A stretch of 64,000 nucleotides of DNA from Isochrysis galbana (GCA_018136815.1 CM030936.1:1285694-1349693); one strand, 5' to 3'; shown: positions 40,480 through 53,215, counted from the first letter of the stretch. The notes: a model not told the origin generated them from the letters alone. Numbers and translations are program-made.

Positions 40480-41199
40480 GTGAGGGGGGGGGGGGGGGGG
40501 GGAGGAGAGAGAGGAAGGGGGGGAGGGAGAGGGGGAGGGGGAGGTTGAGGGAGACCATCGGTGCACGACTGCGCTCGCACGGGTTGGTTGAAAGAATCCT
40601 CGAGAGATTGAGAGCAATCAACTGGTGAGTGGAGGAGAAGTAGCCGAAAGGGCAGGGAAAGGAGGGAGGGAGGGAGGGAGGGAGGGGAGCCTTTGTGCAC
40701 ATGAAGGCGGCTCGGTACATTCCCATGCGCAACACTATATGAGCTTGATCACCGCCCCCCCCCCCCCCACCCCCTTCCTATGCGTTCGTCCAGGTGCCAC
40801 GAGAGACTGAGCAATGCCAAGCAGGCTGCGGGATAGCACGTATGTGGGCTACGCTCTTCTGGTCGCAACAATTCTGCTGGGCATGCGCGTTATTGTACAC
40901 GCAAGTGCGTGAGCGCTGGCCTGAACTAAGTGCTACTGGCCATGCTGTTGTCGCCTGCTACGGGCGAACGCATCCTAAATGCCGTCGCGCATATCGCTGT
41001 CACTACCCAATGCTCTTCTGGCTCGCTTGCTTTACTCACTTGTCTCCCTTGTGCTCTACAACAGTATGTTGCGCAACAGGATGGCCTTATTCTATTTGCG
41101 GCCGTCACTAAACTCATGGTCGGCGTACTCTTACTAAACGGTACCGTTGCATTTCATGAGAGCGGATTTGGCACATCTGAGCAACTATGCTAGTCGGTG

Positions 41200-43400
41200 G
41201 GCCCTCGGTCTGTCCGCCTAATCATCATTCCGGACGCTAATTTGATCATTGGGGATTTCAATGCATGGATCGGACTCGTGGTGAACGTCTGTCATGGGTC
41301 TTGCCGTTCAAGCTCCAACCGATTGCACAGGCTACACATTGCGTGCTCCTCACACAGCTGCGTCTTGTCATTCCCAATGCCCCCCCAAACCTATCCGTTT
41401 GCCCCATGATGCACAGGATATCTAGGCGGCGTAATTCACTGGCCCATTGGGCTAGGAGCTTCGTCGTTCGAATTTTGCATTGCTGCACTCATGTTGCTAG
41501 ACGTGGCCGCCACACGAGCAGCGGCATCGCGTCCGCGACCGGTTAAATATCGAGCTTGATTTCCATCTTATCCCATCAGCGAGCTCTTTAGGTCAGCGCA
41601 TTGAAGGTGCCGCCGTTATCCATGCCGGATGAGTGAGGTGCCCAAATCATACAGATGCCAAACGCAGGATGAGGAGAGGGTTGCTTGCAGCTTTGGATTA
41701 GGGCACGATGGTGGCATGCAGCGGAGGAAGGCGGAAGAGCACGAGGCATTTGGGTTTTCGAGAGATGGAGTGAGCGAAGGGGTGCGAGTGGATTCGGCGG
41801 CGACAGCGGAGGAGGCTTCACGGCCAATGCGTCGGGCTCTAGACTTGCCATTAGTCTTTGCACTGTCATGCACGTATGAGGGGGATGCGTGTACATGGCA
41901 AAGTGTAGATGGGCTCCCAGCAGAGGGCGACTAGCTCCTTCTGGAGGAGCGAGCTTGCTCGACTCAACACTACCCTTCCCTTATTGTTGCCTACTAGCTG
42001 GACTACTTGTTGCGCCTTCTCGCTCAGCTTGTCCGGCCTTTATTATACGCTTTGCGCGCATGCAGATTCTTCAAATTATATATTGCGGCCAGCGAGGAGT
42101 GCAGCCAGCATTGGAAAAGCGCGCACCCTTGCGAAAGGCCGCAAACGCCCTCGTGCAAAAGCGCGCGGATGCCCGAGGAGCGTGGTGGCCTAACGTTGCC
42201 ACACTTTCATTCACTTGTTGGTGGGTGGCGAACCATCTCCGCTAGCGTTGCTAGCACAACGCCACAGCGCCACTGGGCGCCCCGTGAATAGCAGACACAG
42301 ACGCGCCCTCAGGCGCTTAACTGCCCCCCCCCCCCCCCCCCCCCGCCCCGCCCAAAAAAACCACCTTAGCCGAGAGCCCACACAAAGATCAGGCATGGCA
42401 CGAATACACGAAGGTACCCCTGCGTCAGGCGGGTGGTACCGAATGGAGGCAACCGCAAAACGCCGACCTTCGTGCCCCAGCGCCTTGCTCGCCGTCGGGC
42501 TTTCGTCGCGCTCTATAAAGATAGTTCCCGCTAATGCGCGCATGGCTTCACCTGCGCACTACTCTGGGTTCGAGTGTGGCAGCAAAGGCAAAGGCGAAGA
42601 ATTCGTTGGATTGTAGGTCCTCACGATTTTTATAGTTATAGTAACTACTACTTTATGAGAGGTGCGCGGTGCGCTATCATGCGCTGCTCGTGCTGTGTGT
42701 GTGTGCGCTCTGCCATTAGCGCCCTTGGGGCTTAACGCTTAACTTAGGGTTGGCGTTAGCGGCTTTTGCGCTTCTTCTGCTTGCGCCCTTCATATGCACA
42801 TACTAGCATCTTCTATAGTCTATCATCGTGAGGCGTGTCCTCATGATCATGTGTATGGCCAACGCTACTCTTGCGACCTCTATGTGAGCACCCACCACCC
42901 ACTACACCACACTGCGCACCATTAGCACGTGACGCGCGCGCCGCCACGCGGCAAATGCAGCTGCTGTACCTAGTTTGTGCTGTTTGCCCGTCGACGCCAA
43001 TTCCGTCCGATCGGATCGGCCGAGGACTTTCATTGCAGAAATCCCGCCCCAGAGCCTTATTCCCACTCCCTCACGAACACTGCATGACGCGACGATCACC
43101 ATGCAGCGATCGCCATGCAGCTTGACATCAATCACATCGGCACCGGGATGGAGGTTCACACGTGTCATGCATACGTAGGTTGTGTCACGAAGAATGCGGA
43201 CGAGGCGAGTGTTTGTCCTGCCTCATCGGCTCCACCCTCTTGCGTGATCTCCTGCGACACATGGCGAGGGGCGCGCGATGTTTGGCTGAACGCATGTGGC
43301 ACCGCTCGAACATGCCGATCGTATGTGCGGTTGTCCAGTCAAGTTGGGGGGACGGCAAGACGTGTGGTGAGGAAGCAGCCCGTGATGGAGTGCGGTTGCG
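41200..43400. other. No supported gene
   Basis: Intermediate GC, short frames only, a poly-C run at about 42326-42344 and a (tg)n stretch near 42695. No termini of mobile elements were seen. The right end may include the 3' UTR of the BBOF1-like gene. Confidence 0.4.
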
Positions 43401-43415
43401 GTTGCGGTCACGCAC

Positions 43416-45564
43416 CTGCAGCGTGTTCGCGCTCATCCCGTGATACGATGACGTTGAGTTGATTTTTGCAAAAAGCAAGCGCAGAACGCGCTCCCGGTCC
43501 TCCCAGGTGAGGTCTCGGATGTCCACGCGCTCGTCGACGGTCTGCGGCAAGTTGGAGGCACGGCTCGCGCCTCCGGTAAGCGATGGAAGTCGCGAGTGGC
43601 TGCCAGACAGCCGCGTCCCCCTGCGCTCCTCTTCGGCCCGGCGTCTACCAATCTCCACCTTCACTTGCTCGATGGACTCGAGTAGGAAGGTCTCGACTTC
43701 GTTCCGCTTTTGGAGCACGAGCGCCGCGAGTCGCTTAACGTTCGCTAGCTCCTTGGTCTTCATCTTGACCAGCTGGCGTAACCCCGCTACGTCCATCTCG
43801 GCCTCGGCCGTTTTCCGTCTATCCGAGGCGAGCAACGATCCCCTTTCCTTCTCAAATTCGCGCGTGGAGCTGGACACGAACCTCTCCAACGACTTGACCT
43901 TGGTCGAGAGCTCGCTAATCTCCTTCGCCTGCCGGTGTCCCTGCTTGGCGTACTCTTTGGCGGCTTGTTCGTTCAGCGCCACCTCGCGCTTGAGCCGGCG
44001 GTTGTCCTCCTCTGTGGCCTTGTTTGCCTTCTGGAGCTCGTCCGTCTCGCGCACCTGCAGCCGCAACTCTTCCGCCATCCGCCGGTTCTCAAAGAGGATC
44101 TTTTTGGTGGAGGCGTCTAGCCGCTCGACTGCCTCCTCTTGCGAGGTCTTTTTCATCTCAGCCAGCATCTGCTTGTACTCCTTTTGCAGCTTGGCCTTCT
44201 CCTCGAAGAACTTGCGCTCCATCGCCTCTGCGGCCTCCCTTCGGGCTTCCTGCTCGTCTGCCAACGCCTGCTCCTTGGCAGCAAACTGGGCATCGTACTT
44301 GGCCTTGTTCTCCTTGTAGTGCACCAGCTGAGCTAATTCTCTCTCCGCCTCGTGTGCCCTCGTCGTCACGCGCTCAAGCTCCACGCGCAGCTTGCTCTCC
44401 ATCTCGGCCATCGCAGCCTCCTGCTGTGCCACCTCCTGAGCCCGCTGCTCCGTAAACATATCCCGCTGCTGTTTGATCGTCCCCTTGAGCGACTCGATGA
44501 GCTCATCCTTGCGTTCGGCATCTCGTCTCAAGAAGCTGATTATCTAAAGAAGGGGTGGGCGCCGTTTGTCGCGAGGTGGTCAGGAGATTCACATGGGCAC
44601 GTCCCACAGCACGAAAGCAAGTCGGCCTCATCTGTCCGCGCTGCTCCGCCTCGCCAACCACACATGTGCGAGCCTCAGGGCGCGCCCTTTCGGCTCTCAG
44701 CGCAAATGAAGCGCGCCCGCTTGGCTCATGGCACGAATCGCGGCCTTCGACCGACGCCTCGCACTTGCCGCCCCTCCCCCCAATCCCCCCCCCCCCCCCC
44801 CCTGCTCTATATAGTAGAGCGCCTCATCCCGACACTCCGCTTCTTTCTCATGCTGAACTGGTGCAGCACCGCGACGCCAGCTGCGGGATCTGTCGACCAA
44901 ACCGATACCATCCTCTCATGCGTGAGAGCCACCCTCCCGCCTACCTACCGTGGCTCCGTCGATTTGTCACCCCTCCACGGGGAAACACGCAGTATGCCAA
45001 GTTCCTGTTCCCATCTCCCATCGCTTCGTGCGGTGCGTTTTTCTTCCTCGCCTCCCTCTCCGACCTCCTCCCCCTTCCCCCCTCCTTCCCAGCTCGCCTT
45101 CTGCCCTCCATCTCTTCTGCAGCCACAGCATCACGCCCTCATCCTTTATCTCCTCAAACAAAGAGCGCGTCGATCTCGCTCTGAGCCAAACTCCCCCCAC
45201 ACGCACAAATGCTATGCTTGCAGTGCGTCCATCTCCTCGTCTCCTCCTTCCCCTCCCTCCCTCCCTCCCCACATCTCCAGCGCATCAATCTCTCTAAGCT
45301 CGTTCTCAGCCTCCCCCCGCCACCTCTCCCCCCTCTCCCTCCATCGCCTCATCTGCAGGGCATCCATCTCCCTCGCCTCCTTCTCCCTCCTCTCTTCCCC
45401 CTCTCCCCCCATCGCCTGACCTGTAGGGCATCCATCTCCCTCGCCTCCTTCTCCGTCTTCAGCCCATCATTCTCCGCACGCAGCTCCTGACAGCGCAGCT
45501 TATACTCCTCGAGCGCCTTGCGCCGCGCGTCCAACTCGATCCGCGTCACATCGTCTGACAGCAT
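43416..45564 (-). CDS. BBOF1-like coiled-coil flagellar protein
   Basis: Exon 1 is 45564-45421 (48 codons, MLSDDVTRIELDARRKALEEY..) and exon 2 is 44543-43416 (376 codons), joined phase 0 (CTACAG|GTCAGG; TTCTTTAG|ATAATC) across an 877-nt intron. The product is almost wholly coiled coil. The segment ASTKKILFENRRMAEELRLQV..ETDELQKAN, LKREVALNEQAAKEYAKQGHR and LSTKVKSLERF matches basal body orientation factor 1 (CCDC176, DUF4515-type), as does the late motif IRDLTWEDRERVLRLLFAKIN. In animals BBOF1 acts at basal bodies and axonemes of motile cilia. Exon 2 ends at a good donor (CTGCAG|GTGCGT); read through, the frame continues about 75 codons with unlike composition, so a small last exon was probably missed. 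Confidence 0.65.
45225..45420 (-). repeat. Intronic tandem copies of the exon-1 end
   Basis: Inside the BBOF1-like intron the exon-1 tail (GAGAAGGAGGCGAGGGAGAT + GGATGCCCTACAG) recurs in diverging copies about 65-70 nt apart, each followed by aggcgatgggg-like sequence. Only the first copy keeps a GT donor. Confidence 0.7.
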
Positions 45565-45569
45565 CGCCA

Positions 45570-47640
45570 CTCGTCCTCCCCCTCTCTGTCTCGCTGTCCC
45601 TCCGTCTCTCCCCCTCCCCCTCCCCCTCCCCCTCCCCTCCCTCTCCCCCTCTCCCTCTCTCCGCGGCGGAGGAGGAGAGAAAGAGGCTCTTGCTGCCGAC
45701 CAAGAGACCGTGCTGCTTATCTATTCAGAAAGAAAGAGCCTTTCACACGTAAGAAACCGACGCGAGTACCCCGTCAGGCAGAGTAGAATCGAGCCGACGA
45801 CTCTCTCTCTCCTGGCGCCGCCTGTGAGCTGTGTGGACGATGAGAGAAGTTCGCAACGGTTTCAGATGTGTGTGCCGGTCAAATCTTTCCTTGGAACAGC
45901 TACATAGTCCTAGAGAGGGCAACTCGTAGAGAGTAATCTTGTAAGTTCACGCTGGCACGCTGGCACGCTGGCTAGGGCTTTCCCATTTTATCTTTTTATG
46001 CGCTATCTATATGGGATGTGTGGGATGAGATGCCTTGTGGATAATGGTTTAACTCCTTACTGCCGGGCCGAAGCACCGAAACAGGTGCTTCATCACAGAC
46101 CACAGCTGTTTACCTACGCCCTTGCTTGCCCTTGCCCTAGCCCAGGCTTCTTCTTCTTCTACCTCAAAGGCAAAGGCAACCAAGAAAGCACCAAAGTACC
46201 CAATAGAGGTTAGAGCCTCTTATAGAGGTAGGGACGGGGAAAATCGACTTTTCACTACAATTGCACCCAAAAGTCGATGTGAATGCATGATGCATGGCGA
46301 GGTGTCTCATGCTATGATAAGAGCTTGTGCAAAGTTTCAGAAGCCAATTGTTTCTCATGGCTCACGGTGGCGAGTACAAGAGCAAACAACGCGGTGTTTT
46401 TTTCGCGGTGGCCAGGGATTTTTTTAGTAGATTTTGGCGCGTTGGAACCACAATGACAATGAAGGATGCTAGTGCCCACCAAAGGCCACTTTCGGGGTTG
46501 CTGGGCTGGAACTCCGTCCTGTTCTCCGGCGAAAGTTTCGAAAAATTACCGAATTTCGGGCCTTCGAAGGCGGAGCTCTGTCACGGATGCCCTTCCGTCC
46601 TCTCCTGTACTTACTTTCTAAGTCCTGTGAGATCTTCCTCCTCACGTGAGGAGAGGCGACGGGCCTGCTCCTGCACTAACTACGACGGGTCAAGGGGGGC
46701 GAGGCGGGTTGAGGCAGGCCTATCAGCCTGTCAGCTATACAGCTCTATACTGTAGACAAACGTAAAGCCAGTAAACTCGCATGTTGCTCCCTTTATGTTG
46801 TCTCTCGATTCTCGAGGTCTTTTGGGTCTTTTCTTCTCGTGTTCGCGCCGCTCCATCGCCGCTCTCTGCTGTCCGTTATCGTTCCCCTGCACATAAATAT
46901 TAATATTAATATGCAAAATCTCGCTTTTCTTACCTTTTTTGTCTGTGTGTGCGTGTTTGCCGGTCAGATTGTCAGATTTTTTGTCTCTTTCTATGCAGCA
47001 TTTTCTCGCTCTCAGGCCGTCGCGTGCCGCCTGTGCGCGCCATGGCCCCTCTCTAGGGGGACCTGCAGGTATATCCCCAGCTCCCCAGCCGGCCAGTAGG
47101 CCGGTCACTCACGCTTTTTAACAACTATTTTCCATCCCTCCTGGGTGTCCAAGGATTCCCCAGGGACCCCCCTTACCTGCCCCCCCCCCCCCCCCCCCCG
47201 CGAACCCCCTCTACCCCACGAAAATCCATGGCGTCGGTGAGTGACTCCCCCGCCTTGTCCGGCCCATGGAGGTCTATTTTGGGAGAATGGGAGGATTGCG
47301 CGCGTGAGGGAATCAAAGCAGTGAAACTGGCCGAAGGAGTGTGAGTTGCGTTGCGCGGTCTGTCTGGGCGAGGATCGCAGGATGGGTGTGTTGAGTGCTC
47401 AGCACTCAGCAGCCATGCCAAAAGGCAAGGCTTGAGGATAACTGACACGCCCCCCCGGAGTGACGTTAGTGCCCGAGGGGAGGGGAGCGAGGCACCCCCG
47501 CGTGACCCCTACTCTAAGAGTAGGTGCACCTTTTAATCGCTTATATCGGGCTGCTTTCAGCTTTCGCGCCGCGCCTTCGCCCACGCGAGATCCTTTTGAA
47601 CGGTCCAAGGACAATCCCTTCCCAATCGATTATGCGGTCC
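45570..47640. other. No supported gene; one dispersed repeat
   Basis: 45590-45665 is pyrimidine-rich promoter-like sequence for the minus gene. 46580-46668 is the second copy of the 3718-3806 repeat. 47180-47200 is a poly-C run. No credible coding sequence. Confidence 0.45.
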
Positions 47641-47662
47641 ACTACTGCAAGGGGGCCTAGGA

Positions 47663-48422
47663 CAACTAAGTTTATACTTGGTTGACCCATGGGGGGGCAC
47701 GAGCCCCCCCCTCTCTCCACTCCTCCCCTGCCATGGGGGAGGAACCACCCATCCTCCTGGCATGCCTGATGGCTTGCCAGGAGGCCACTGCCCTACTGAC
47801 CCACTCCCTTCCCCACAGGCTCGCCCCATTCGCCCATCCTGGCCCCTCGTGACCAGCCCATTGCTCCAACCCCCCTCCCCCCCTGGTCGACAGGCAGACA
47901 GGTGCAGACTGGGGGCCCCAGAGGCTCGGGAGCGCCAGCGAGGGAGAGGCAGGGGAGGCCAGGGCCCAGCCCCAGCCTCCTCTGCCCCCTGAGCTGGCCT
48001 CCAGGAGCCTCCAGGGGCCGCCAGAGGGCAGCTGGAGGCCTGCCGCAGGCGCGCCATCGCGCGTGCCGCAGGAGAGGGGAGAGAGAGCGCGGAAAAGGGG
48101 GTGGGCGCGAGCGAGAGCTCCGCCCACCGGAAAATCGGTAAGTCTCGCGCCTGTTTACAGGATAAGACGAGACAGAGTGGGCCGCCCACTCGGAGACACA
48201 GGAGGAAGGGGGGGAAAGATCACCGGGGGGTGGCGCGGGCCACCGGACCATATCTAAGCCCTCCACCCCAATCCCCCTAGTAGTGTACGGGGGGAGCCGC
48301 CTGATGGCGGGGGGAGAAGGGCCGGGGAATGGGGGTGTAGAGAGTATGCTACGTGCTACTTGTAGTGGGTAGTGGTTCCATTCGCCGCGAGTGCGGTAAG
48401 AATATTAAAAGGTTTTTTTTTT
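47663..48422 (+). mobile_element. Short retroelement copy 3, solo, complete
   Basis: 760 bp with perfect 16-bp duplications gcaagggggcctagga at 47647-47662 and 48423-48438. It starts CAACTAAGTTTATACTTGG, has the imperfect palindrome CAACTAAG..CTTGGTTG at the 5' end, a GC-rich body with CCTGGCATGCCTGATGG and ..GCTGGCCTCCAGGAGCC, and ends ggtaagaatattaaaagg plus ten T. This is the reference copy for the family. No protein is recognisable. Confidence 0.9.
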
Positions 48423-48439
48423 GCAAGGGGGCCTAGGAG

Positions 48440-49250
48440 GCGCAAGCTTTGGCGGCTGGAAATTGGCTATAAACTGAATACTTACAACACCACACCAAAA
48501 ACGAAGAAATGGCGGCGACGCAACATCAACATCGCAACGGCATCATGTCACGCGCGCACATAAGAAGCGAGAGAAAGCTAGGAACAGACAAGGGGCAGAG
48601 TCGGGCGACACGCACACGCACACATGGAAGCCGCTACATCATCAGGTCATCAGCACCCAATAGGGCATATTGAACCACTCCTCCTTTGTCGGGAACAAAT
48701 AGGGTGGCGAAGTGGGGGAAGGGGTTAGAGGGGGGCAGCCGGCACTGCTAAGTAGCAGGGTCTGCGCGCCTTGTCTTGCAAATTTCAGGCATTCGACAGG
48801 TTGAGACGCGAAGCTGTTATCCGCATAGGAGTCTACGTATCGCGGAGGTGCACTGGTGTCGTAATTCGTTCGGGCGCGATGCGGGGAGCTGGCACCGCAC
48901 CGCTGGGCCACATCACCAAGCTGTGGCCCCCGAGCTGTTACGGGCGTGCCTCACGAGTACTCGGTCGTCCCCCCCGTGTCGGAAAGCCACCAACGCGGTT
49001 CGATTGCCGAGCACCGAGCCACTTTTCAGCCACCAAAGCTTGCGCAGATGGACGTAGCAGATGGACGGACAATCATCGAGCGCCAGGTGAACTCTTCTCA
49101 TGAAGCTGCTTGCCGGAAGTCAAGCCGTAGCGCTTCGGCGAGCAGTCGAAATCGTAGAGCAGGACGAATGGCAGCCGGGCCGACCGGTGGTATCTAAGGC
49201 TTGACCATCGCAAGCAAGCGGCAGCTCTAAGGACGAGCACGATAGATGGT
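48440..49250. other. No supported gene
   Basis: Downstream flank of the ATP-grasp gene (minus strand). A donor-like GAG|GTATGAG at the stop of that gene could point to an extra exon here, but none is convincing. Confidence 0.4.
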
Positions 49251-49256
49251 GGATGC

Positions 49257-51344
49257 TCATACCTCGAAGAGGCCATCCTCGACGAGCTGGTGAAAGGTGG
49301 CATAGTCCTCGCGCAACACCTCAAGGCTCTGGTGGACGAGGTTGACGTTTCCGGAGGCCGAGCACGCGTCGATCGTCTTCGAGATAGGCTGCCCTTCAGA
49401 GACCATGACACAGGAGGACGAATAGGAGCGCAGCTTGGTGATAGCCTCCCACCGCTCGGTGTTGATCTTCTTGAGGATGCCCTCGACGGGTGAGCGCAGC
49501 TTCGCCTCCATAACATGGACCTTGAAGTTTGTGGGCACGGCAGGCAAAGCTGCGAAGGCAGCGGGATCGAGGGCGCAGTCGAGGAGCGCCGAAACGGCCG
49601 AGTAACCAAGCGCAGCCTCGGCCATGGGCGCCCATGTGCCCTCGCCGCCGTGGACCCGGCAGTTGACCTCTACTAGCACAGGGCCACGGTCGACGAGCAT
49701 GATTTCTGAGTGGCAGCAACCCTGCGAATGTGTGGCATGGAGAGGCGACTTTGATGGATGGCTCGCGCACAGCAGCATGCCGTAGGCTGCAAGTGCGAGA
49801 TGCCGGCAGAGACGCGCGACCGGCGCAGGGAAGCAACTGGGCACAGGCGGCGCGAGAGCTTTCGGCGCGGCATGGCCGCGCGGGCCTGATGGCTTTGAGC
49901 AATGCCAGGGTGATTCGCCAGACGCACCTGCGTGATGGAGAGCGCGTCCAGTACGCCGGTAGTGTACCGCACCATCTCAGCGAGCGCGGGCTCCGCCTCT
50001 ATCGGCAGCAACTGCATGCCATAGTACACGACGGGGGCGCCATTGTATACGCGCTTGTCGTATTTCCAAATGGCAACGCACTTGTGCACGCCGTCGCGCG
50101 ATACAGTATCGACGACATACTCCTCGCCTACGCACGGTTGTTCGCGTTAATTCTGTGCGGACGCGCACGCGCCAATGTGGTCGCATTCGCGAGCGCGCAG
50201 CGTGATGGTGACGCGCGGGAAGCGCACCCTTCAGGTACTCCTGCAGTAGGACCGAGTAGTTGGTGAGCCCCAGTACATTCTTTGTGCCCTCGAGGGCACG
50301 GAAGGCACGGCGCACGCCGTCGGGTGAGTCGACAATGGAGACGCCATCTGAGCCGGCGCCCTCGACGGGCTTCACGACAGCGCGGTAAGGCGAAGGGCAC
50401 CACGCGTTAATGAACGCCTCGACGCCGTCCATTGAGTCGGCCTGCATCTGAAAGCACGCCTCGAGGCCGGCCGCACGCACCGCTTCGGTCTGCGCATACT
50501 TGTTGCGCCGGAGGCCGGTCTTGAGGGTACCGTTGGTGGGCAGCTTCAGTGCCTCCGAAAGGTAGTCGCCGAGCGAGACGCCCGTCTCACAGCCAACGAT
50601 GCAGCCGACAAGCGGGATGCCAACCGCGCGAATCGCTGCCACAGTCTTTGGCAAGTCACCCGCCGTGTGCGTGATCATGCCGGCGTACGGCACGGCCATA
50701 CCCTTTGCGACAAAGCCCTTGAGCTCGTCGGGAATCGACTCGGACCAGACGCAGATGATCTGGAGGCCCATGCGGTGGACCGCCTGGTACGCGACGACCG
50801 CACCAGTGGATACGGGATCGACAATGACGAGCGCATCTGCGCCCTTCACAGGCTCGCCCGCCGCAGTCGCGCGCGCGATCTCGTCGACACCTGCGCGTTT
50901 GATGGACCGGACCACTTCGAAAGTCTGGCCGGTCGGCAGCGATGACGACAGCGCCATGGGCAGGCCGCCTGGCTCGCACAGCAGATAGTCGTCGTCGGGA
51001 GCGACTGCGAAGGTCCGCGCAGGGAGGGGAAGATGGGGGGGGGGGGGGGGGTCGAATAGGCGCTCCAGAGCGGGGCACTGGGAGAGGGGTGGAGGCGAGA
51101 CAGTGCGGGTGCAGGCAAAGGGAAAGGCAAGCCCAAAATGCTCACTCCGGCATGCGGCACGCAGCATCTTATCGAGCGCCGCATCGGGCGACGGGTCGTA
51201 CCATGCGAGTCTGCGCGGCGGCTCGGCGCCGCATCGCACCTGCATCCACCTAAAAGGGGGAGGGGGATGGTGGGAAGAGAGGGAGGTAGTGCAGGTGGTC
51301 CGACATGGCATATGCAAGGAGCTGCAGAAGCCTGCATCAGCCAT
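49257..51344 (-). CDS. ATP-grasp ligase (carbon-nitrogen ligase type)
   Basis: Exons 51344-50228, 50127-49928 and 49721-49257. The introns have donors AAGG|GTGCGC and ACGCAG|GTGCGT and acceptors GCGTAG|GCGAGG and TTCGCAG|GGTTGC. They restore LLQEYLKG-EEYVVDTVSRDGVH and ALSITQ-GCCHSEIMLVDRGPVLVEVNCR, both typical of ATP-grasp enzymes. An N-terminal pre-ATP domain (ADALVIVDPVSTGAVVAYQAV, VWSESIPDELKGF) is followed by NKYAQTEAVRAAGL, YRAVVKPVEGAGSDGV (ATP-binding lysine), IWKYDK..NGAPVVYYGM and VEVNCR.HGGEGTW (metal-binding Glu/Asn). These enzymes ligate a carboxylate to an amine through an acyl-phosphate; the closest general types are amino-acid/dipeptide ligases such as carnosine synthase-like proteins. 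Substrate unknown. From ATG 51344 the product is 593 residues, but the first 130 are Pro-rich and cross a C-run, so the true start may be the in-frame ATG near 50957 (MALSSSLPTGQ). Confidence 0.8.
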
Positions 51345-51464
51345 GAGGATGGTGCCCCTACCAGAGAATTTGAGTCGAAGAGGCAGAGAGTTGGTGGAGA
51401 CGAGGGGGAGGGAAAGGAAGAGATGAGGGTGGAGGAAGCGACCACCGGCAGCGGCAGGCCATCC

Positions 51465-51680
51465 CTCTCCCTCCCTCCCTCCCTCCTCTCTCTCTCTCTA
51501 GGCTCGATGCCGCACATCCGACCATACATCCCTGCCGCCCTCATCACCCTCCCACTGTACCTCCTCTCCCATCCTCTGCTGCGCCTCTCCCGTCATCCCT
51601 CATCCACCCACCCTCCGATACACCCACCCTCCCACCCACCCTCCCATCCACTCTCTCTCTCCCCCCCCCCCCCTCTCCGC
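51465..51680. repeat. Pyrimidine-rich tract upstream of the ATP-grasp gene
   Basis: Runs of tccctccctccctcc, ctctctct and poly-C; purine-rich on the sense strand of the minus gene. Confidence 0.8.
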
Positions 51681-51879
51681 ATGGAATCTGGATCCCCAGA
51701 GGCAGGAGAAGGAAAGCGAGAGGAAGGGAGAGGGCGAGAGCGAGCGCCGGAGGAGGCGCGCGAATGAGCGAGTTTTTGGCCAGTTCGGTTGCTCACTTGC
51801 GCATCGGAGCTGCCGCGCCACCGTGCTCGCCCGATGAGCCTGCTGCAGGGCTGCGCTTGGAGTTGTTGTTGGAGACGGC

Positions 51880-52435
51880 CCTCATCGTCGCTGGAGGGGG
51901 AGAGAGGGAGATGGGGAAGAGAGAGAAGGGGGGGAGGGGGGAGGCCGAAAGGGGGGCGGGGGGGGTCTTGTTGTGTGTGTTGGGCGTGGGGGGATGGGAT
52001 GGGAGAGCTTGACGAGGGAAGGGGGGGAAAGAGAGGGAAGGAGGGCGGGCGAGAGTCGAGGGGCGAAGAGAAGAGGTCGGGGAGGGGAGCGGGGGGGGGG
52101 GAGCGCGGGGGGGGGGGGGGGGGGGGGGGACGAGCCGCGCGGGGGGGAAGGGCGGGGGGGGGGGGGGGGGGGGGGGGGGGAAGAGAGAGAGAGAGGGGGG
52201 GGGGGGGGGGGTGCGGGGGGGGGGTGCGGGGAGAGGGTCCCCCCCCCCCCCTTCCCTTCCCTCTCCTCTTCTTCTTCTTCTCTTCTTCTTCTTCTCTCTT
52301 CTCTCCCTCCCCGCCACCTACTTTCTCCCGTTTCCCTCTCCCTCTCTCTCCCTCCCACTCTCTCTCCTTCACTTCCCCCCTCTCTCCCCCCTCTTCCTCC
52401 TATCTCTCTGTCTCTCTCCTTCTTCATCTTCTAAC
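51880..52435. repeat. Poly-G / poly-pyrimidine low-complexity block
   Basis: G-runs (several longer than 15) separated by gaga-, cgcg- and gcgg-type spacers up to about 52240, then C-runs and (ct)-rich sequence. All long frames here are artefacts. Confidence 0.9.
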
Positions 52436-52741
52436 ACTTCGAACTGGGTGGCGATTGCATCTGGCGATAGATATTCCTTCTCTCTCTCTCTCATGGGCAC
52501 TACTACTCTTGTACCACGCAGTACCACAGAGAGCTCCCCCCCCCTCTCTCTCACGCCTCACAGCACGGACATACATATAACTTCTCGATCCACCGCATGT
52601 TCCAGACTCCCCGAGAAAGCCAAAGTATAGATACCAATGCCAATATTCTCTCCGTACGGATGGACTTTTCACATGTAAAGTCTCTCTTTCTCTCTCTCTC
52701 CTCTGTCTGATCTCTCTCTCTCATCTCTCTCCGCCTCTCTC

Positions 52742-53215
52742 GGGATCCAGCCGCATCTCCCCCCCCCCCCCCCCTTTCCCCTTCTTCCCCTGCTTTTTCA
52801 AATGTAATCTCTCTCATCTCTCTCTCTCTCTCTCTCTCTCTCAGACTCTCGGGATCCAGCCGCGTCTCCCCCCCCCCCCCCCTTTCCCCTTCTTCCCCTG
52901 CTTTTTCAAATGTAATCTCTCTCATCTCTCTCTCTCTCTCTCTCTCTCTCAGACTCTCGGGATCCAGCCGCGTCTCCCCCCCCCCCCCCCTTTCCCCTTC
53001 TTCCCCTGCTTTTTCAAATGTAATCTCTCTCATCTCTCTCTCTCTCTCTCTCTCTCTCAGACTCTCGGGATCCAGCCGCATCTCCCCCCCCCCCCCCTTT
53101 CCCCTTCTTCCCCTGCTTTTTCAAATGTAATCTCTCTCATCTCTCTCTCTCTCTCTCTCTCTCTCAGACTCTCGGGATCCAGCCGCGTCTCCCCCCCCCC
53201 CTTCCCCTTCCCCGT
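52742..53215. repeat. Compound satellite, ~108-bp unit, four units plus partial
   Basis: Starts at 52742, 52851, 52959, 53067 and 53174. Each unit is gggatccagccg(c/t)gtctcc, a run of 12-16 C, tttccccttcttcccctgct, ttttcaaatgtaatctctct, (ct)n, cagactctc. Units are nearly identical, differing mostly in C-run and CT length, so the expansion is recent. Confidence 0.95.
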
